Source: Mycobacterium sp. 852002-50816_SCH5313054-b
Lineage (GTDB): Bacteria; Actinomycetota; Actinomycetes; Mycobacteriales; Mycobacteriaceae
Reading direction: 5' to 3'
DNA: 64,000 nucleotides
Assembly (NCBI RefSeq): GCF_001667185.1
Contig: NZ_LZIC01000118.1
Location: 1-64,000 of the forward strand
The notes below the pieces were generated by a model. It was not told the DNA's origin, ran no database searches, and saw only the letters and a list, made by a program, of their open reading frames with translations. The position numbers and the translations under genes were made by a program. Below, one piece after another: positions 33,949-43,395 of the stretch (its first letter is position 1; the number at the start of each line of letters is the position of its first letter).

Positions 33949-35391
33949 ATGGCATCCGGCGCTCCCGCACCCACGACGGCCGCGGACGCCGTCCCGCAAC
34001 TGCGCCGGGGTCTGGCCAACCGGCACATCCAGTTGATCGCGATCGGTGGCGCGATCGGCACCGGCCTCTTCATGGGTTCGGGGCGGACGATCTCGCACGC
34101 CGGTCCGGCGGTGTTGGTGGTGTACGGGATCATCGGGTTCTTCGTGTTCTTCGTGCTGCGCGCGATGGGCGAGCTGTTGTTGTCGAACCTGAAGTACAAG
34201 TCGTTCGTCGACTTCGCGGCCGACCTGTTGGGCCCCGCGGCGGGCTTTTTCGTCGGCTGGTCGTACTGGTTCGCCTGGATCGTCACGGGGATCGCGGAAA
34301 TCGTCGCGATTGCCGGCTACTCGAAGTTCTGGTGGCCCGATGTGCCCGTGTGGCTGCCGGTGCTGGTGACGGGCAGCCTGATCCTCGCGTTCAACCTGTT
34401 CAACGTCCGCAACTTCGGGGAGATGGAGTTCTGGTTCGCCCTGGTCAAGGTCGCCGCGATCGTGGGCCTCATCGTCGTGGGCGCCGTGCTCGTGGCGACG
34501 GATTTCGTTTCGCCGCAAGGCCATCGGGCGACGGTTGAGAACCTGTGGAACGACGGCGGATTCTTCGCGACGGGATTCATGGGCGTCGTCGGCGGCTTCC
34601 AGATCGCGTTCTTTGCGTTCGTGGGCGTGGAACTCGTCGGCACTGCGGCGGCCGAGACGGCGAACCCGCGCCACACGCTCCCCCGGGCCATCAACGCCGT
34701 CCCCCTTCGGGTGGCGATCTTCTACATCGGTGCGCTGCTGGCGATCCTCACCGTCGTCCCCTGGCGCCGCTTCGCCAGCGGCGAGTCGCCGTTCGTGACG
34801 ATGTTCTCCCTGGCGGGGCTCGCCGCCGCGGCCTCGATCGTCAACTTCGTGGTGACCACCGCGGCCGCCTCCTCGGCCAACTCCGGGGTGTTCTCCACCG
34901 GTCGCATGCTCTTCGGTCTGGCGGACAAGGGAAGCGCCCCGGCCCCGTTTCGGAAGCTGAACCGCGGCGGGGTGCCCGCGACCGCGCTTTTTCTGACGGC
35001 GACGCTCCTGCTGGCCACCATTCCGCTGCTGTATGTCGGCGGTTCCGTGATGGGCGCCTTCACGCTCGTGACGACCGTCGCCTCGCTGTTGTTCATGTTC
35101 GTGTGGGCGATGATCGTCGTCAGCTACCTCGTCTACCGCCGCCGCCACGCACAACGTCATGCCGAGTCGGCCTACAAGATGCCGGCCGGCATGGTGATGT
35201 GCTGGGCCATCCTCGGTTTCTTCGCGTTCGTGGTCTGGACGCTGTGCACCGAACACGAAACCGCGATCGCCCTGGCATGTTTTCCGCTGTGGTTCGTGGC
35301 ACTGGGAGCCGGGTGGCTCGTCGTCCGGCGCCGGCCCGGCCGCGCCGAGCGGTACCGCCAATTCCAGGCCGAACTCGACCAGGCCGGCTGA
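33949..35391 (+). CDS. cycA: Amino-acid permease, CycA type (D-Ser/D-Ala/Gly)
   Basis: The 480-residue APC-family transporter has twelve membrane helices. RHIQLIAIGGAIGTGLFMGS at the start of helix 1 and NFVVTTAAASSANSGVFST match E. coli CycA nearly word for word. The M. tuberculosis homologue is longer. CycA imports glycine, D-alanine and D-serine, and D-cycloserine by the same route. TAATGT lies seven bases before the ATG (33936-33941). Confidence 0.88.
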   Translation: MASGAPAPTTAADAVPQLRRGLANRHIQLIAIGGAIGTGLFMGSGRTISHAGPAVLVVYGIIGFFVFFVLRAMGELLLSNLKYKSFVDFAADLLGPAAGFFVGWSYWFAWIVTGIAEIVAIAGYSKFWWPDVPVWLPVLVTGSLILAFNLFNVRNFGEMEFWFALVKVAAIVGLIVVGAVLVATDFVSPQGHRATVENLWNDGGFFATGFMGVVGGFQIAFFAFVGVELVGTAAAETANPRHTLPRAINAVPLRVAIFYIGALLAILTVVPWRRFASGESPFVTMFSLAGLAAAASIVNFVVTTAAASSANSGVFSTGRMLFGLADKGSAPAPFRKLNRGGVPATALFLTATLLLATIPLLYVGGSVMGAFTLVTTVASLLFMFVWAMIVVSYLVYRRRHAQRHAESAYKMPAGMVMCWAILGFFAFVVWTLCTEHETAIALACFPLWFVALGAGWLVVRRRPGRAERYRQFQAELDQAG

Positions 35392-35499
35392 CGCCGGACC
35401 GCGGCCGGGGTTCTTGGGATCGGTAGCCGATCGGGCGCTCTGTACTTACCGCAACGACGACGCCAACCAGGCGGCGCCACGTGAAAGGAAGTCAGACAG

Positions 35500-35754
35500 A
35501 TGAAGCTCGTACCCGCCAGCCTCGAAGAGCAGGTCAACCGCGTCGATCGTCAGCGCAGCCTCTACATCGGGATCGCCAACGCGTTGGTTGCGGTCTGGAG
35601 CGTCTACCGCGTGATCTGGGGCTTTTACCTGGCAATGACGTTCGACTGGGTCGCCGGCGCCATGGTTCCCCAGCTGCTGCTCTGGGGCGTGATCGGTGTC
35701 ATCTCGGGGGTCGTGGCTTTCGCGTTCCTGAACCGCTATTTCAAGGCGAGTTGA
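35500..35754 (+). CDS. Small two-helix membrane protein
   Basis: The 84-residue protein has a short amphipathic N terminus and two membrane helices (about 22-48 and 52-78). AAAGGAAG precedes the ATG. It ends in front of a strong terminator. No family known to me. Confidence 0.8.
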   Translation: MKLVPASLEEQVNRVDRQRSLYIGIANALVAVWSVYRVIWGFYLAMTFDWVAGAMVPQLLLWGVIGVISGVVAFAFLNRYFKAS

Positions 35755-35771
35755 ACCGGTCCGCTGGAAGT

Positions 35772-35809
35772 GGAAAGTCCCGAATCCGCTTGAGATTCGG
35801 GACTTTTCC
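35772..35809 (+). terminator. Intrinsic terminator
   Basis: AAAGTCCCGAAT (35774-35785) pairs perfectly with 35795-35806 around nine bases, followed by TTTTCCC. It separates the small membrane protein from the convergent VOC gene and can work for both strands. Confidence 0.88.
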
Positions 35810-35820
35810 CGTTTTCGGGC

Positions 35821-36231
<411 letters not shown>

Positions 36232-36235
36232 GGCG

Positions 36236-36688
36236 TCAGGCTAGGTGCGGCCCGTTGACCCGCGCTTCTCGATTCCTGATCGGTCTGGTCACCTGTTTGG
36301 CGACGCACGGCGGTATCCCCGCCGTTGCGTCGGCCGCGCGGCTCCGGTAGGCGCTGGGCGGCATGCCGACCAGTTCGGTGAACCGGGTGCTGAACGTGCC
36401 CAGCGATGAGCAGCCGACCGCGAAACAGACCTCGGTGACGCTGAGGTCGCCGCGACGCAGCAGCGCCATCGCCCGCTCGATGCGCCGCGTCATCAGGTAG
36501 GAATACGGCGATTCGCCGTAGGCGCGGCGGAATTCACGGCTGAGATGCCCGGCGGACATGTGCACCCCGCGGGCGAGCGCCTCGACGTCCAGCGGCTGCG
36601 CGTAGTCCCGGTCGATCCGGTCGCGGACGCGGCGCAGCAGCGCGAGGTCACGCAGTTGCTGTTCGGCGGAGCTCGCTGTCACCCTCAC
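36236..36688 (-). CDS. AraC-family transcriptional regulator, DNA-binding domain only
   Basis: The 150-residue protein has the double helix-turn-helix (LDVEALARGVHMSAGHLSRE and VTEVCFAVGCSSLGTFSTRF) without a separate sensor domain. The start is ambiguous: GTG at 36688, 36682 or 36727. No signal decides it. It is directly upstream of the VOC gene and probably regulates it. Confidence 0.85.
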   Translation of the reverse strand: MRVTASSAEQQLRDLALLRRVRDRIDRDYAQPLDVEALARGVHMSAGHLSREFRRAYGESPYSYLMTRRIERAMALLRRGDLSVTEVCFAVGCSSLGTFSTRFTELVGMPPSAYRSRAADATAGIPPCVAKQVTRPIRNREARVNGPHLA

Positions 36689-36778
36689 GATGGTGCCACC
36701 ACCCACGGCCCCCGAAACATAAACCACTGCGACGCCCGTCGGCGATTCTTCGCAACTGGTTATGTGTCGCGGAAACGA

Positions 36779-37633
36779 CTACGGGGTAACCGCGGCTCGC
36801 CACGCCAACGGGTTGAGGTTGCGATACGGATCGCCGTCGCGCAGCCACCGCAGGTCGCTCAGGATGTTCTCCAGCGCCCGTTGTGTTTGGCCTTTGACGA
36901 TGTCCACCCACTCCTGTCCGGTGACGCCGAGCGGCCGGCTGGTATCGATCGGCGAGCCGAAGCGGAGGTACATCCGCTGCGGTCGCGGAATCAGAGTCGG
37001 CCCCATCCCCCGCAGCAATGGCATCGCCATGTCCGGGCGTCCGTTCAATCGACGGCCCAGGGCTTCGCTGAATTTCCCGTACGCGCCGTCACGAGTGGTC
37101 AGGCTGCGGTACATGTCGTCGCCGCCGACGAGACCGGCCGGCACGATCGGGTAGCCGTTCTCCACCGACAACCGCGCGAATCCCGCGCGTCCCTGCCAGC
37201 GCAGCCGGTACTCCTCGCCTTTGAACTTGGCGATCTCGCGGCCGCCCCCGGGAAACACCAGGATGGTCTCGTCGTTGCGCATGAGTTCGCGCGCGGTCTC
37301 CGGCGCGCCGACCACGGCGCCGTACGCCGCGATCAGGTCGCCGGGCAACCCACGCATGCGCCCGAAACCCCGTTCGGCCAGTGGGCGCACCCGGGTCCCG
37401 ATCGTGCGTCGCACAGTGTCCGAGATCAAAAAGACCTCGGAGCCGAACTGAGTGTGGTTGCCCACCAACAGGAATCGCCCGTCCGCGGGCAGGTGTTCGA
37501 CGCCGTCGACATAGGGCCGGGAGAGGTCGGTGAGCGGGCGGATCCGGTCGGTCACGTGGTCGAGGACTCGCCGCAGCGCCTGTACCCGTGGGCTGGGCTC
37601 CGTCAACGCGGCCAGGTCGGTGTTGTCAGCCAC
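36779..37633 (-). CDS. PlsC-like acyltransferase (Rv1920 type)
   Basis: The 284-residue protein has an acyltransferase fold with VGNHTQFGSE (about 57-66) and FPGGGREIAKFKGEEYRLRW (about 127-146). The usual HX4D aspartate is absent from the first motif. It is similar in layout to M. tuberculosis Rv1920 and to diacylglycerol-acyltransferase-like proteins. The gene start overlaps the stop of the methyltransferase gene (37626) by eight bases, so the two are cotranscribed. Acylation of a membrane lipid is likely. Confidence 0.82.
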   Translation of the reverse strand: MADNTDLAALTEPSPRVQALRRVLDHVTDRIRPLTDLSRPYVDGVEHLPADGRFLLVGNHTQFGSEVFLISDTVRRTIGTRVRPLAERGFGRMRGLPGDLIAAYGAVVGAPETARELMRNDETILVFPGGGREIAKFKGEEYRLRWQGRAGFARLSVENGYPIVPAGLVGGDDMYRSLTTRDGAYGKFSEALGRRLNGRPDMAMPLLRGMGPTLIPRPQRMYLRFGSPIDTSRPLGVTGQEWVDIVKGQTQRALENILSDLRWLRDGDPYRNLNPLAWRAAVTP

Positions 37634-38438
37634 GGCGGTCCGCTTTCGGGCGGGTGAACACGACGGTGAGCGAGGGCGGCCCGAACCGCGTCGGGCTTGG
37701 CAGCATCTCGACGCTCATCTCGGGATTTGCGGCGCGCCCCAGCGCCTGCATCGCCGACGGGCTGTAGGCGCGCAGCGCACTGATGAACCCGTCGTGCAGC
37801 GACGGCCGAATCCACGACCAGGGCATCAGCGCCAGGTTGAGGGGCAGCGCCACGACCGGAAACAGCAAGGTGCCCAACGGGCTGCGCCGCTTGAGGTCGA
37901 TGACCAGGAATCGCTTGGCCACGCGGGTGGCCTCGGCGACGGCGCGGGCCGCGACCGCGGGCGGCAGGTGGTGAAACGCCAGCGCGAACACGACCAGGTC
38001 GTAACTGTCGTCGGCGGCATCGATCGCCGTGGCGTCGACGACCTGGGTGCGCGCCCGCGGATGCTGCCCCAGCTCGCCCGCCGCGATGTTGGCCACCGAG
38101 TGCGGGTTCACGTCGCTCACGGTGACGCTGGCCGACGGGTGGAGCTTGAGGATCTGCGCTGAGAGCTTGCCGTGGCCCGCGCCGAGCTCCAGGATGCGCG
38201 GGTTCGGGATGTCGGCGACGACGCTGAGCGCCGCGCGCGCATAGTTCTCATGCTGATTGGTCAACGTGCCCATCCGGTCGAGCATGCTGATGACCTTCTG
38301 CTTGACCTCGTCGGCCACGTCGTCGCGGTCGAGGTACTCGAGCGCATCGGTCTCGAATCGACGATCCAGCCACGATGCGTCGGGTCCACCCCGCGGCATC
38401 GTCGCAATTGCCTGGTCCGGGGCTTGGGTCGTAACCAT
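37626..38438 (-). CDS. SAM-dependent methyltransferase
   Basis: The 270-residue protein has RILELGAGHGKLSAQILKL (motif I) and DLVVFALAFHHLPP, with a C-terminal hydrophobic stretch (LLFPVVALPLNLALMPW) that could lie in a membrane. AAGGAGACGCA precedes the start. It is first in an operon with the PlsC-like gene and is divergent from a TetR gene over a palindromic site. A lipid substrate is inferred from the partner gene. Confidence 0.87.
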   Translation of the reverse strand: MVTTQAPDQAIATMPRGGPDASWLDRRFETDALEYLDRDDVADEVKQKVISMLDRMGTLTNQHENYARAALSVVADIPNPRILELGAGHGKLSAQILKLHPSASVTVSDVNPHSVANIAAGELGQHPRARTQVVDATAIDAADDSYDLVVFALAFHHLPPAVAARAVAEATRVAKRFLVIDLKRRSPLGTLLFPVVALPLNLALMPWSWIRPSLHDGFISALRAYSPSAMQALGRAANPEMSVEMLPSPTRFGPPSLTVVFTRPKADRRG

Positions 38439-38489
38439 CACTGCGTCTCCTTCTCGTGTCGTCACGCATGGTTGAGACCACCATAACAA

Positions 38490-38520
38490 ACGAACTAGTT
38501 CGTCTGTATATGATGATCCT
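38490..38520 (+). promoter_or_regulatory. TetR operator and leaderless promoter
   Basis: A perfect 14-bp palindrome ACGAACTAGTTCGT (38490-38503) lies in the -35 region. TATGAT (38509-38514) and six more bases place +1 on the GTG at 38521. The site is shared by the divergent methyltransferase/acyltransferase operon. Confidence 0.8.
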
Positions 38521-39096
38521 GTGAGATCCAGGACAGAGCTCCGCGGCGAAATTCTCGCCGCCGCCCGCGCGGAGTTCGCCCAGTACGGCTTGGCCGGCGC
38601 GCGCATCGACCGCATCGCGCGCGCCGCCAGCGCCAGCAAGGAACGGCTGTACGCCCATTTCGGCGACAAGGAGACCCTGTTTCGCGACGTGGTCGCCACC
38701 GACGGCGCGGAATTCTTCCGGGCCGTGGAGCTGCGCCCCGACGCGGTGCCCGAGTTCGTCGGCGGCATCTTCGACCTGGCGCAGAACCGGCCCGAGCACG
38801 ACCGGATGATCACGTGGGCCCGGCTGGAGGGCTTCCCACTGGACATTCCGGAGTTCGACGAGGAGCACCCGCCCGAGCGGGCACTCGCCGCCCTGGAGCA
38901 GGCGCAGGCCGACGGCCACGTCGACACGGCATGGGATCCGCAGCAGCTGCTGGTTTTTCTCTTCGCGATCGCCCTGGCGTGGGCGCACTGGCCCGACCCC
39001 GCGGCGGTCACCTCGGACGCGGCGGTTATCGCCCGACGGCGCGCCGCGGCCGTCGAGGCGGCGTCCCGACTCGTCAAACCCGTCGAGCGCACCTGA
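38521..39096 (+). CDS. TetR-family repressor
   Basis: The 191-residue protein has an N-terminal helix-turn-helix (ILAAARAEFAQYGLAGARID to ASASKERLYAHFGDKETLF) and a ligand-binding domain. GTG is start codon and transcription start. It most likely binds the ACGAACTAGTTCGT palindrome and controls itself and the divergent operon. The inducer is unknown. Confidence 0.92.
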   Translation: MRSRTELRGEILAAARAEFAQYGLAGARIDRIARAASASKERLYAHFGDKETLFRDVVATDGAEFFRAVELRPDAVPEFVGGIFDLAQNRPEHDRMITWARLEGFPLDIPEFDEEHPPERALAALEQAQADGHVDTAWDPQQLLVFLFAIALAWAHWPDPAAVTSDAAVIARRRAAAVEAASRLVKPVERT

Positions 39097-39131
39097 CCGC
39101 CGAGATCGAACAGCGCGTAGTGTCCCAAGCC

Positions 39132-39953
39132 ATGGCCGATGAGATCCACTTCGTCGAAGCCAACGGGCTGAGGTTCGCCTATCTGGAGGACGGCACCGGG
39201 CCGCTCGTCCTCTTGCTGCACGGGTTCCCGGACACCCCGCACACCTGGGACGATTTGCGCCCGCGGCTCGCCGCCGCGGGCTTCCGCGCGGTCAGCCCGT
39301 TCATGCGCGGGTACCACCCCAGTGCGATTCCCACCCGGGATGCCGATCAGGAGACGCTGGCCCGCGATCCGCTCGCGCTGATCGACGCGCTCGGCGCCCG
39401 CGAGGCCGTCGTCATCGGGCACGACTGGGGAGCCTCGGCCGCCTACGGCGCGGCGGCGCTCGGGCCGGGCCGCGTCAAAAAGCTGTTCGTCGTTGGCATT
39501 CCGCACCCGGCGGCGCTCAAGCCGACGCTGAAAAAGCTCTGGGGCGTCCGCCACTTCGCGGCGTACAAGTTGCCGGGCGCACCGAAACGCTTCGCGCGCA
39601 ACGACTTTGCGGCTCTGCCCGCCATTTGCCGGCGCTGGTCGCCCACCTGGAACCCGGACCCGCACGAGTTCGACGCCGTCCGTGCCAGCTTCGCGAACCC
39701 GGCGAGTTTGAACGCGGCGTTCGGCTACTACCGCAAGCTCTCCCCCGTCCCCAGCGCATCACTGAAGGCGAAGATCGAGGTGCCGACCGTGGTCTTCGCG
39801 GGGCTGGACGACCCGATCGCCGAGCCAGCGGATTACCGGCGCGCCGCGCGGATGTTCGCGAACGAGTATGTCGTCGAGGAGGTCCCCGGCGGGCATTTCA
39901 TGCACCGGGAGCATCCCGAGACGTTCGCCGAGCGGCTTCTAGTCCACCTGTGA
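39132..39953 (+). CDS. Alpha/beta hydrolase, epoxide-hydrolase-like
   Basis: The 273-residue protein has the oxyanion motif HGFPDTPHTW, a GHDWGAS nucleophile elbow with Asp, an acid in GLDDPI, and His in GGHFMHRE. An Asp nucleophile points to epoxide hydrolase or haloalkane dehalogenase rather than esterase. It follows the TetR gene after 35 bases. Confidence 0.88.
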   Translation: MADEIHFVEANGLRFAYLEDGTGPLVLLLHGFPDTPHTWDDLRPRLAAAGFRAVSPFMRGYHPSAIPTRDADQETLARDPLALIDALGAREAVVIGHDWGASAAYGAAALGPGRVKKLFVVGIPHPAALKPTLKKLWGVRHFAAYKLPGAPKRFARNDFAALPAICRRWSPTWNPDPHEFDAVRASFANPASLNAAFGYYRKLSPVPSASLKAKIEVPTVVFAGLDDPIAEPADYRRAARMFANEYVVEEVPGGHFMHREHPETFAERLLVHL

Positions 39954-39966
39954 TCAGGCGTTGTCC

Positions 39967-40869
39967 CTACGCGCCGACCAGCTCCGGGTGGAACTTCGCC
40001 GCCATGCGGCGCAACCCGTCCTGCCAGTCGACCTGCGTGCGGCCGATGAGCTCGTGCATCCGCTCCCCGTCGGTCGGATTGCCCCGCAACGCGTGCGCGC
40101 TTTCCTCGAACACCGGCTCCTTGCCGACGAGCGAACCGAGGTAAGCGCACCACTCCTGGAGGCTGACTGCCTGGTCGCCGCACCAGTTGACGGTGGTCGC
40201 CGGGACCGACGCCGCCTCGAGCAGCTTGGGGACGGTCGCGATGATGTCGTCCTCGTGGATCGGGTTGTAGTGGGCCGGTCCGCCGGGCGGGACCGGAATC
40301 GGGATGCCGGCCAGCATCATCTCCATGTGGTAATACGGCCACCCGCCGTTGTTGCCGTAGGGCACGTTGAGACGGGCGATGGTCGTCGGCACATCGAGGA
40401 TGCGCGACATCGCCCGGGCGACGACCTCCCCGGCGATCTTGGAGATCGAATAGGTGGGAAACAAGAACTTGTGGTTGTCGCCGAGGGCGGCGTGCTCGGT
40501 TCGGGGTTCGTCGTCGGGCGGGTCGTAGACGGCCGCCGAGGAGCAGTGCAGGAAGGCCTTCGCCCCGCGGCAGTGCGCCATCAGCAGGCCGACCGATTCC
40601 GCGTTGGCGCCGAGGTCCTTGTCCCAATGTCCGCTCTTGGCGACCGCCAAGTTCAGGACGTAGTCGAAGTCGTCCGGGACGCCGGTGAAGTCCCCGGCGG
40701 CCAGGTCGACGGTCTGACACCGAATCCCCGCCTTCTCGAGGCCTTCTCGTGCGGCGGGGTTGCTGAAGCGGGCGATGCCCCACACTTCGTTTTCCGACGC
40801 CAGCGCCAGGGCGATGGGGGTGGCGAGTTGACCGGTCGGACCGGTGATCAAGATCTTTGAGCCGCGCAT
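39967..40869 (-). CDS. NAD-dependent epimerase/dehydratase (extended SDR)
   Basis: The 300-residue protein has ILITGPTGQLATPIALALAS at its N terminus, LHCSSAAVY and YSISK, the catalytic Tyr-x3-Lys. TACTAT on the minus strand lies six bases before the ATG. It converges with the hydrolase gene after 13 bases. Substrate unknown. Confidence 0.9.
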   Translation of the reverse strand: MRGSKILITGPTGQLATPIALALASENEVWGIARFSNPAAREGLEKAGIRCQTVDLAAGDFTGVPDDFDYVLNLAVAKSGHWDKDLGANAESVGLLMAHCRGAKAFLHCSSAAVYDPPDDEPRTEHAALGDNHKFLFPTYSISKIAGEVVARAMSRILDVPTTIARLNVPYGNNGGWPYYHMEMMLAGIPIPVPPGGPAHYNPIHEDDIIATVPKLLEAASVPATTVNWCGDQAVSLQEWCAYLGSLVGKEPVFEESAHALRGNPTDGERMHELIGRTQVDWQDGLRRMAAKFHPELVGA

Positions 40870-40959
40870 GCGCTGATAGTAGGCGCTGCCATCCGCCGAC
40901 ACCGATGGGTGTCCTCATGCCGGGCGGTGTCCACCGCCGTGGGCTACTGGTTTCGCACT

Positions 40960-41216
40960 ATGGACGACCGCGACAAGGATCCGACGGTGGTCCTGCCCTA
41001 CCTGGTGGGTAGGCCCCTTGCCGCCACTGAGGTCTACGAGGCGTTCGGGTACCGCAAGTCGGCCTAACTACAAGGCCGCTCGCGAGGGCAGGCTGATCAC
41101 CGCCGACAATCTGATCAGGGCCGCGAAGTACTTCGGCTTGAACCCCATCGACCTGCAGGTCCGCTTCGGGCTGGTCGCGCCCGAGGCCGTCACCGAATAC
41201 GTGGAATCCCGTCCCT
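40960..41216 (+). pseudogene. Decayed small HTH-regulator-like gene, frameshifted and 3'-truncated
   Basis: MDDRDKDPTVVLPYLVGRPL and ATEVYEAFGYRKSA end at TAA (41065-41067). One base later the other frame reads YKAAREGRLITADNLIRAAK and FGLNPIDLQVRFGLVAPEAV. Removing one A at 41066/41067 restores AYYKAAREGRL. Third-position GC is about 90 percent up to 41216 and falls below 60 percent after it, so the 3' end is gone too. It resembles small mycobacterial regulator or phage-repressor-like proteins. Confidence 0.7.
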
Positions 41217-41535
41217 CCATTGATCCGCACTTTCCGTCGCGGCGCGGGAGTGGCCGAATGGCTGCTGCGCGAATCTCGTTCGCGTTAGCGGTATTGGGCC
41301 GTCGCGCCGCGTTGGTGCGGTGTAGCCGGTTATCTGCTGAAACCGAAATTTCGGTGCGGCGCGGCCGGTGTCGCGGTTGTGGGCGATAGTCGAAATAAGC
41401 GACGATTACCCGGTTTTGCGCATTGTGCTCAGGGGTGTCATTCGTCGAGATCGACGCTGGCGCGCAGAAGTTCGAGTGGGCGGCAGCTAGCGTCGATTTC
41501 GGCGTCCGGCGGCCGCCATAGCCGGCGTCAGCGAC
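41217..41535. other. Non-coding gap
   Basis: No coding signal on either strand: third-position bias is lost and stops are frequent. A stretch near 41250-41285 looks like the 5' part of a tRNA, but no cloverleaf can be completed. Confidence 0.6.
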
Positions 41536-42720
41536 TTACAGACCCGGCTGGTCGTCGATGATGCCCAGCCAGATCTGCGCCACATCGATGGCCACCTTCT
41601 CGCTGATGAAGGCATGCTGGGTTCCGGTGTAGATGTCGCGGAAGGCGCGCTCGAGGCGGCTGCCCTCGCGGATCGAGCTGGTGCCCGCGACCAGATGCGC
41701 CCACTCGGCGCAGGCCCGCGCCGTGTCGGTCGCATAGACGGCGGCCACCCGCATGTCGGCGCGCAGGGCCGGTGTCAGGTCGTCGCCGGCCGCGACGGCG
41801 GCCTCGGCGGTGGTGAACGCGTCGATCACCAGCAGGCGCGCGGCGCGCCAGGCCGCGCGGTGGTGCGCCAGCCCCTTCTGGAACGTCGGGCGGCTGGCCA
41901 GCGAGGCCATGTCGCTCATCCGGAACTTCGTCGCCGCCAGTTCCTGGACGTCGTCGAGCATGCTCTTGGCGACGCCGAGCGCCCACGACGCGTGACCGGC
42001 CGCGGTGACCGGCATCAGCCCCATCCGCGTGGCCGGTGAGGCGCCGCGGTGCGGCTCCCGGACGAACAGCTCGAAGGTGCGGCTGGACGGCACGAACACG
42101 TCCTGGACGCTGTAGTCGTAGGAGCCGGTTCCCTTGAGGCCCTGCACGTGCCAGCCGTCGTCGAAGCTGATCTGCGCGCGCGGAATCACGGCGACGCGCA
42201 TCTCCGGCAAGCCCTCGCTGATCCAACGCATTTCGCCGTTGTCCATCGGCAGGAACCCGGCCGCGACGTATTCGGAGTGACCGATGCCCGAGCCGAAGTT
42301 CCACGCCCCGGTCACCTGGTAACCGCCGTCGACCGCGGCGCCCTGCCCGTTCGGAAAGAACTGCCCGCCCAGGGTGACCCGGTTGTCGTGCGCCGTGAAC
42401 ACCTCCGCGAAGCCCTCGTCGGGCAGGTACGCCGCGGCGGCGAAGGAAGACGGCAGATTGGCGATGCCGATCCACCCGAATGATCCGTCCTGCCAAGCCA
42501 TTTCGATCCAGGTCTCGATCATCTCGGTGAACGACGGCTCGACGCCCCCGGCCTCGACGGGGTTGAACGACGACATCAGCCCGCTTTCCCACATTTCGTC
42601 GACGATCGCCGGGGTCAGCGTGCGCGCCCGCTCGGATTCGGCGGCTTGGGCCTGCACGAGGTCCCGCATGCCGCGGGCCAGCGAAACCACCCGGTCTTCC
42701 GTGTCGGCTAACGACGTCAT
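41536..42720 (-). CDS. Acyl-CoA dehydrogenase-fold flavoprotein
   Basis: The 394-residue protein has the three-part acyl-CoA dehydrogenase fold: helical N domain, central beta domain (VTGAWNFGSGIGHSEYV, LKGTGSYDYSVQDVFVP) and C-terminal helical bundle. The catalytic Glu region of true dehydrogenases is not obvious. HsaA/DszC-like flavin monooxygenases share this type of central domain, so it may be a monooxygenase needing a separate reductase. None is adjacent. Confidence 0.85.
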   Translation of the reverse strand: MTSLADTEDRVVSLARGMRDLVQAQAAESERARTLTPAIVDEMWESGLMSSFNPVEAGGVEPSFTEMIETWIEMAWQDGSFGWIGIANLPSSFAAAAYLPDEGFAEVFTAHDNRVTLGGQFFPNGQGAAVDGGYQVTGAWNFGSGIGHSEYVAAGFLPMDNGEMRWISEGLPEMRVAVIPRAQISFDDGWHVQGLKGTGSYDYSVQDVFVPSSRTFELFVREPHRGASPATRMGLMPVTAAGHASWALGVAKSMLDDVQELAATKFRMSDMASLASRPTFQKGLAHHRAAWRAARLLVIDAFTTAEAAVAAGDDLTPALRADMRVAAVYATDTARACAEWAHLVAGTSSIREGSRLERAFRDIYTGTQHAFISEKVAIDVAQIWLGIIDDQPGL

Positions 42721-42837
42721 CGGCGTTTCCCATCATCGGTGTGAGGCAGCAGTGGAGAACACTGATACCGGTGACCGTAGTTAATACCATCGCGACCGTC
42801 GCCGCCGTAGTACTCGGCCTGCACATGTCCCGGTCGA

Positions 42838-42934
42838 GTGTGCGCTGAGGGCTTTGAGCGTGCGTTCAGGGCAGGTCCCCTCGGCGTGTCGCCGCCGTGA
42901 GCGCACACGAAACGCCCAGGGTTCACACCAGAAC
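42838..42934. repeat. Intergenic inverted repeat (type B, copy 2)
   Basis: Imperfect arms, GTGTGCGCTGAGGGC (from 42838) and its partner ending CCCAGGGTTCACAC (to 42934), enclose a GC-rich centre. Bases 42840-42861 match 23259-23280 at 18 of 22 positions. As with the first copy, it lies between divergent genes. Confidence 0.7.
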
Positions 42935-42974
42935 GCCGAAGAGCCCCGCAACCGCTGTGCCCTACCGTGTGTCT

Positions 42975-43352
42975 GTGCGGTGGATCGTCGACGGCATGAA
43001 CGTGATCGGGAGTCGCCCGGACGGGTGGTGGAAGGACCGCGGCCGCGCCATGGTCGCGCTGGTGGAAAGTCTCGACCGATGGGCAGCGATGCAAGGAGAG
43101 CCGGTGACCGTGGTGTTTGAGCGGCCGCCCGCGACCGCCATCCCCACCTCGGTGATCGAGGTCGCGTACGCTCCCCGGCCGGCCGCGAACTCCGCCGACG
43201 ACCAGATCGTCCGGCTGGTGCGGGCCGACGCCCGGCCGCACGACATTCGGGTGGTGACATCGGACAAAGGGCTGACCGATCGGGTCGCCGCGCTAGGCGC
43301 GTCCGTCTATCCCGCGGCGGGCTTCCGCGACCTGATCGACCCGCGCGGCTGA
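42975..43352 (+). CDS. NYN/PIN-like nuclease-fold protein
   Basis: The 125-residue protein begins with the NYN strand RWIVDGMNVIGSRPDGWW (metal-binding Asp), then SADDQIVRLV and VVTSDKGLTDRVAALGA, which supply the other acidic residues. It matches the YacP/NYN type of RNA nuclease. TACCGT (42963-42968) lies six bases before GTG 42975, which decides the start over upstream codons. RNA processing role inferred. Confidence 0.85.
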   Translation: MRWIVDGMNVIGSRPDGWWKDRGRAMVALVESLDRWAAMQGEPVTVVFERPPATAIPTSVIEVAYAPRPAANSADDQIVRLVRADARPHDIRVVTSDKGLTDRVAALGASVYPAAGFRDLIDPRG

Positions 43353-43395
43353 TGACCGTTGACGCCGGTGGCCACGGCCGAGCGAATAGGGCCGG

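Noticed and set aside
41246..41290. A tRNA-like stretch (GGGAGTGGCCGAATGGC).
   Set aside because: No acceptor stem, anticodon loop or T-arm can be completed downstream, so it is taken as coincidence.
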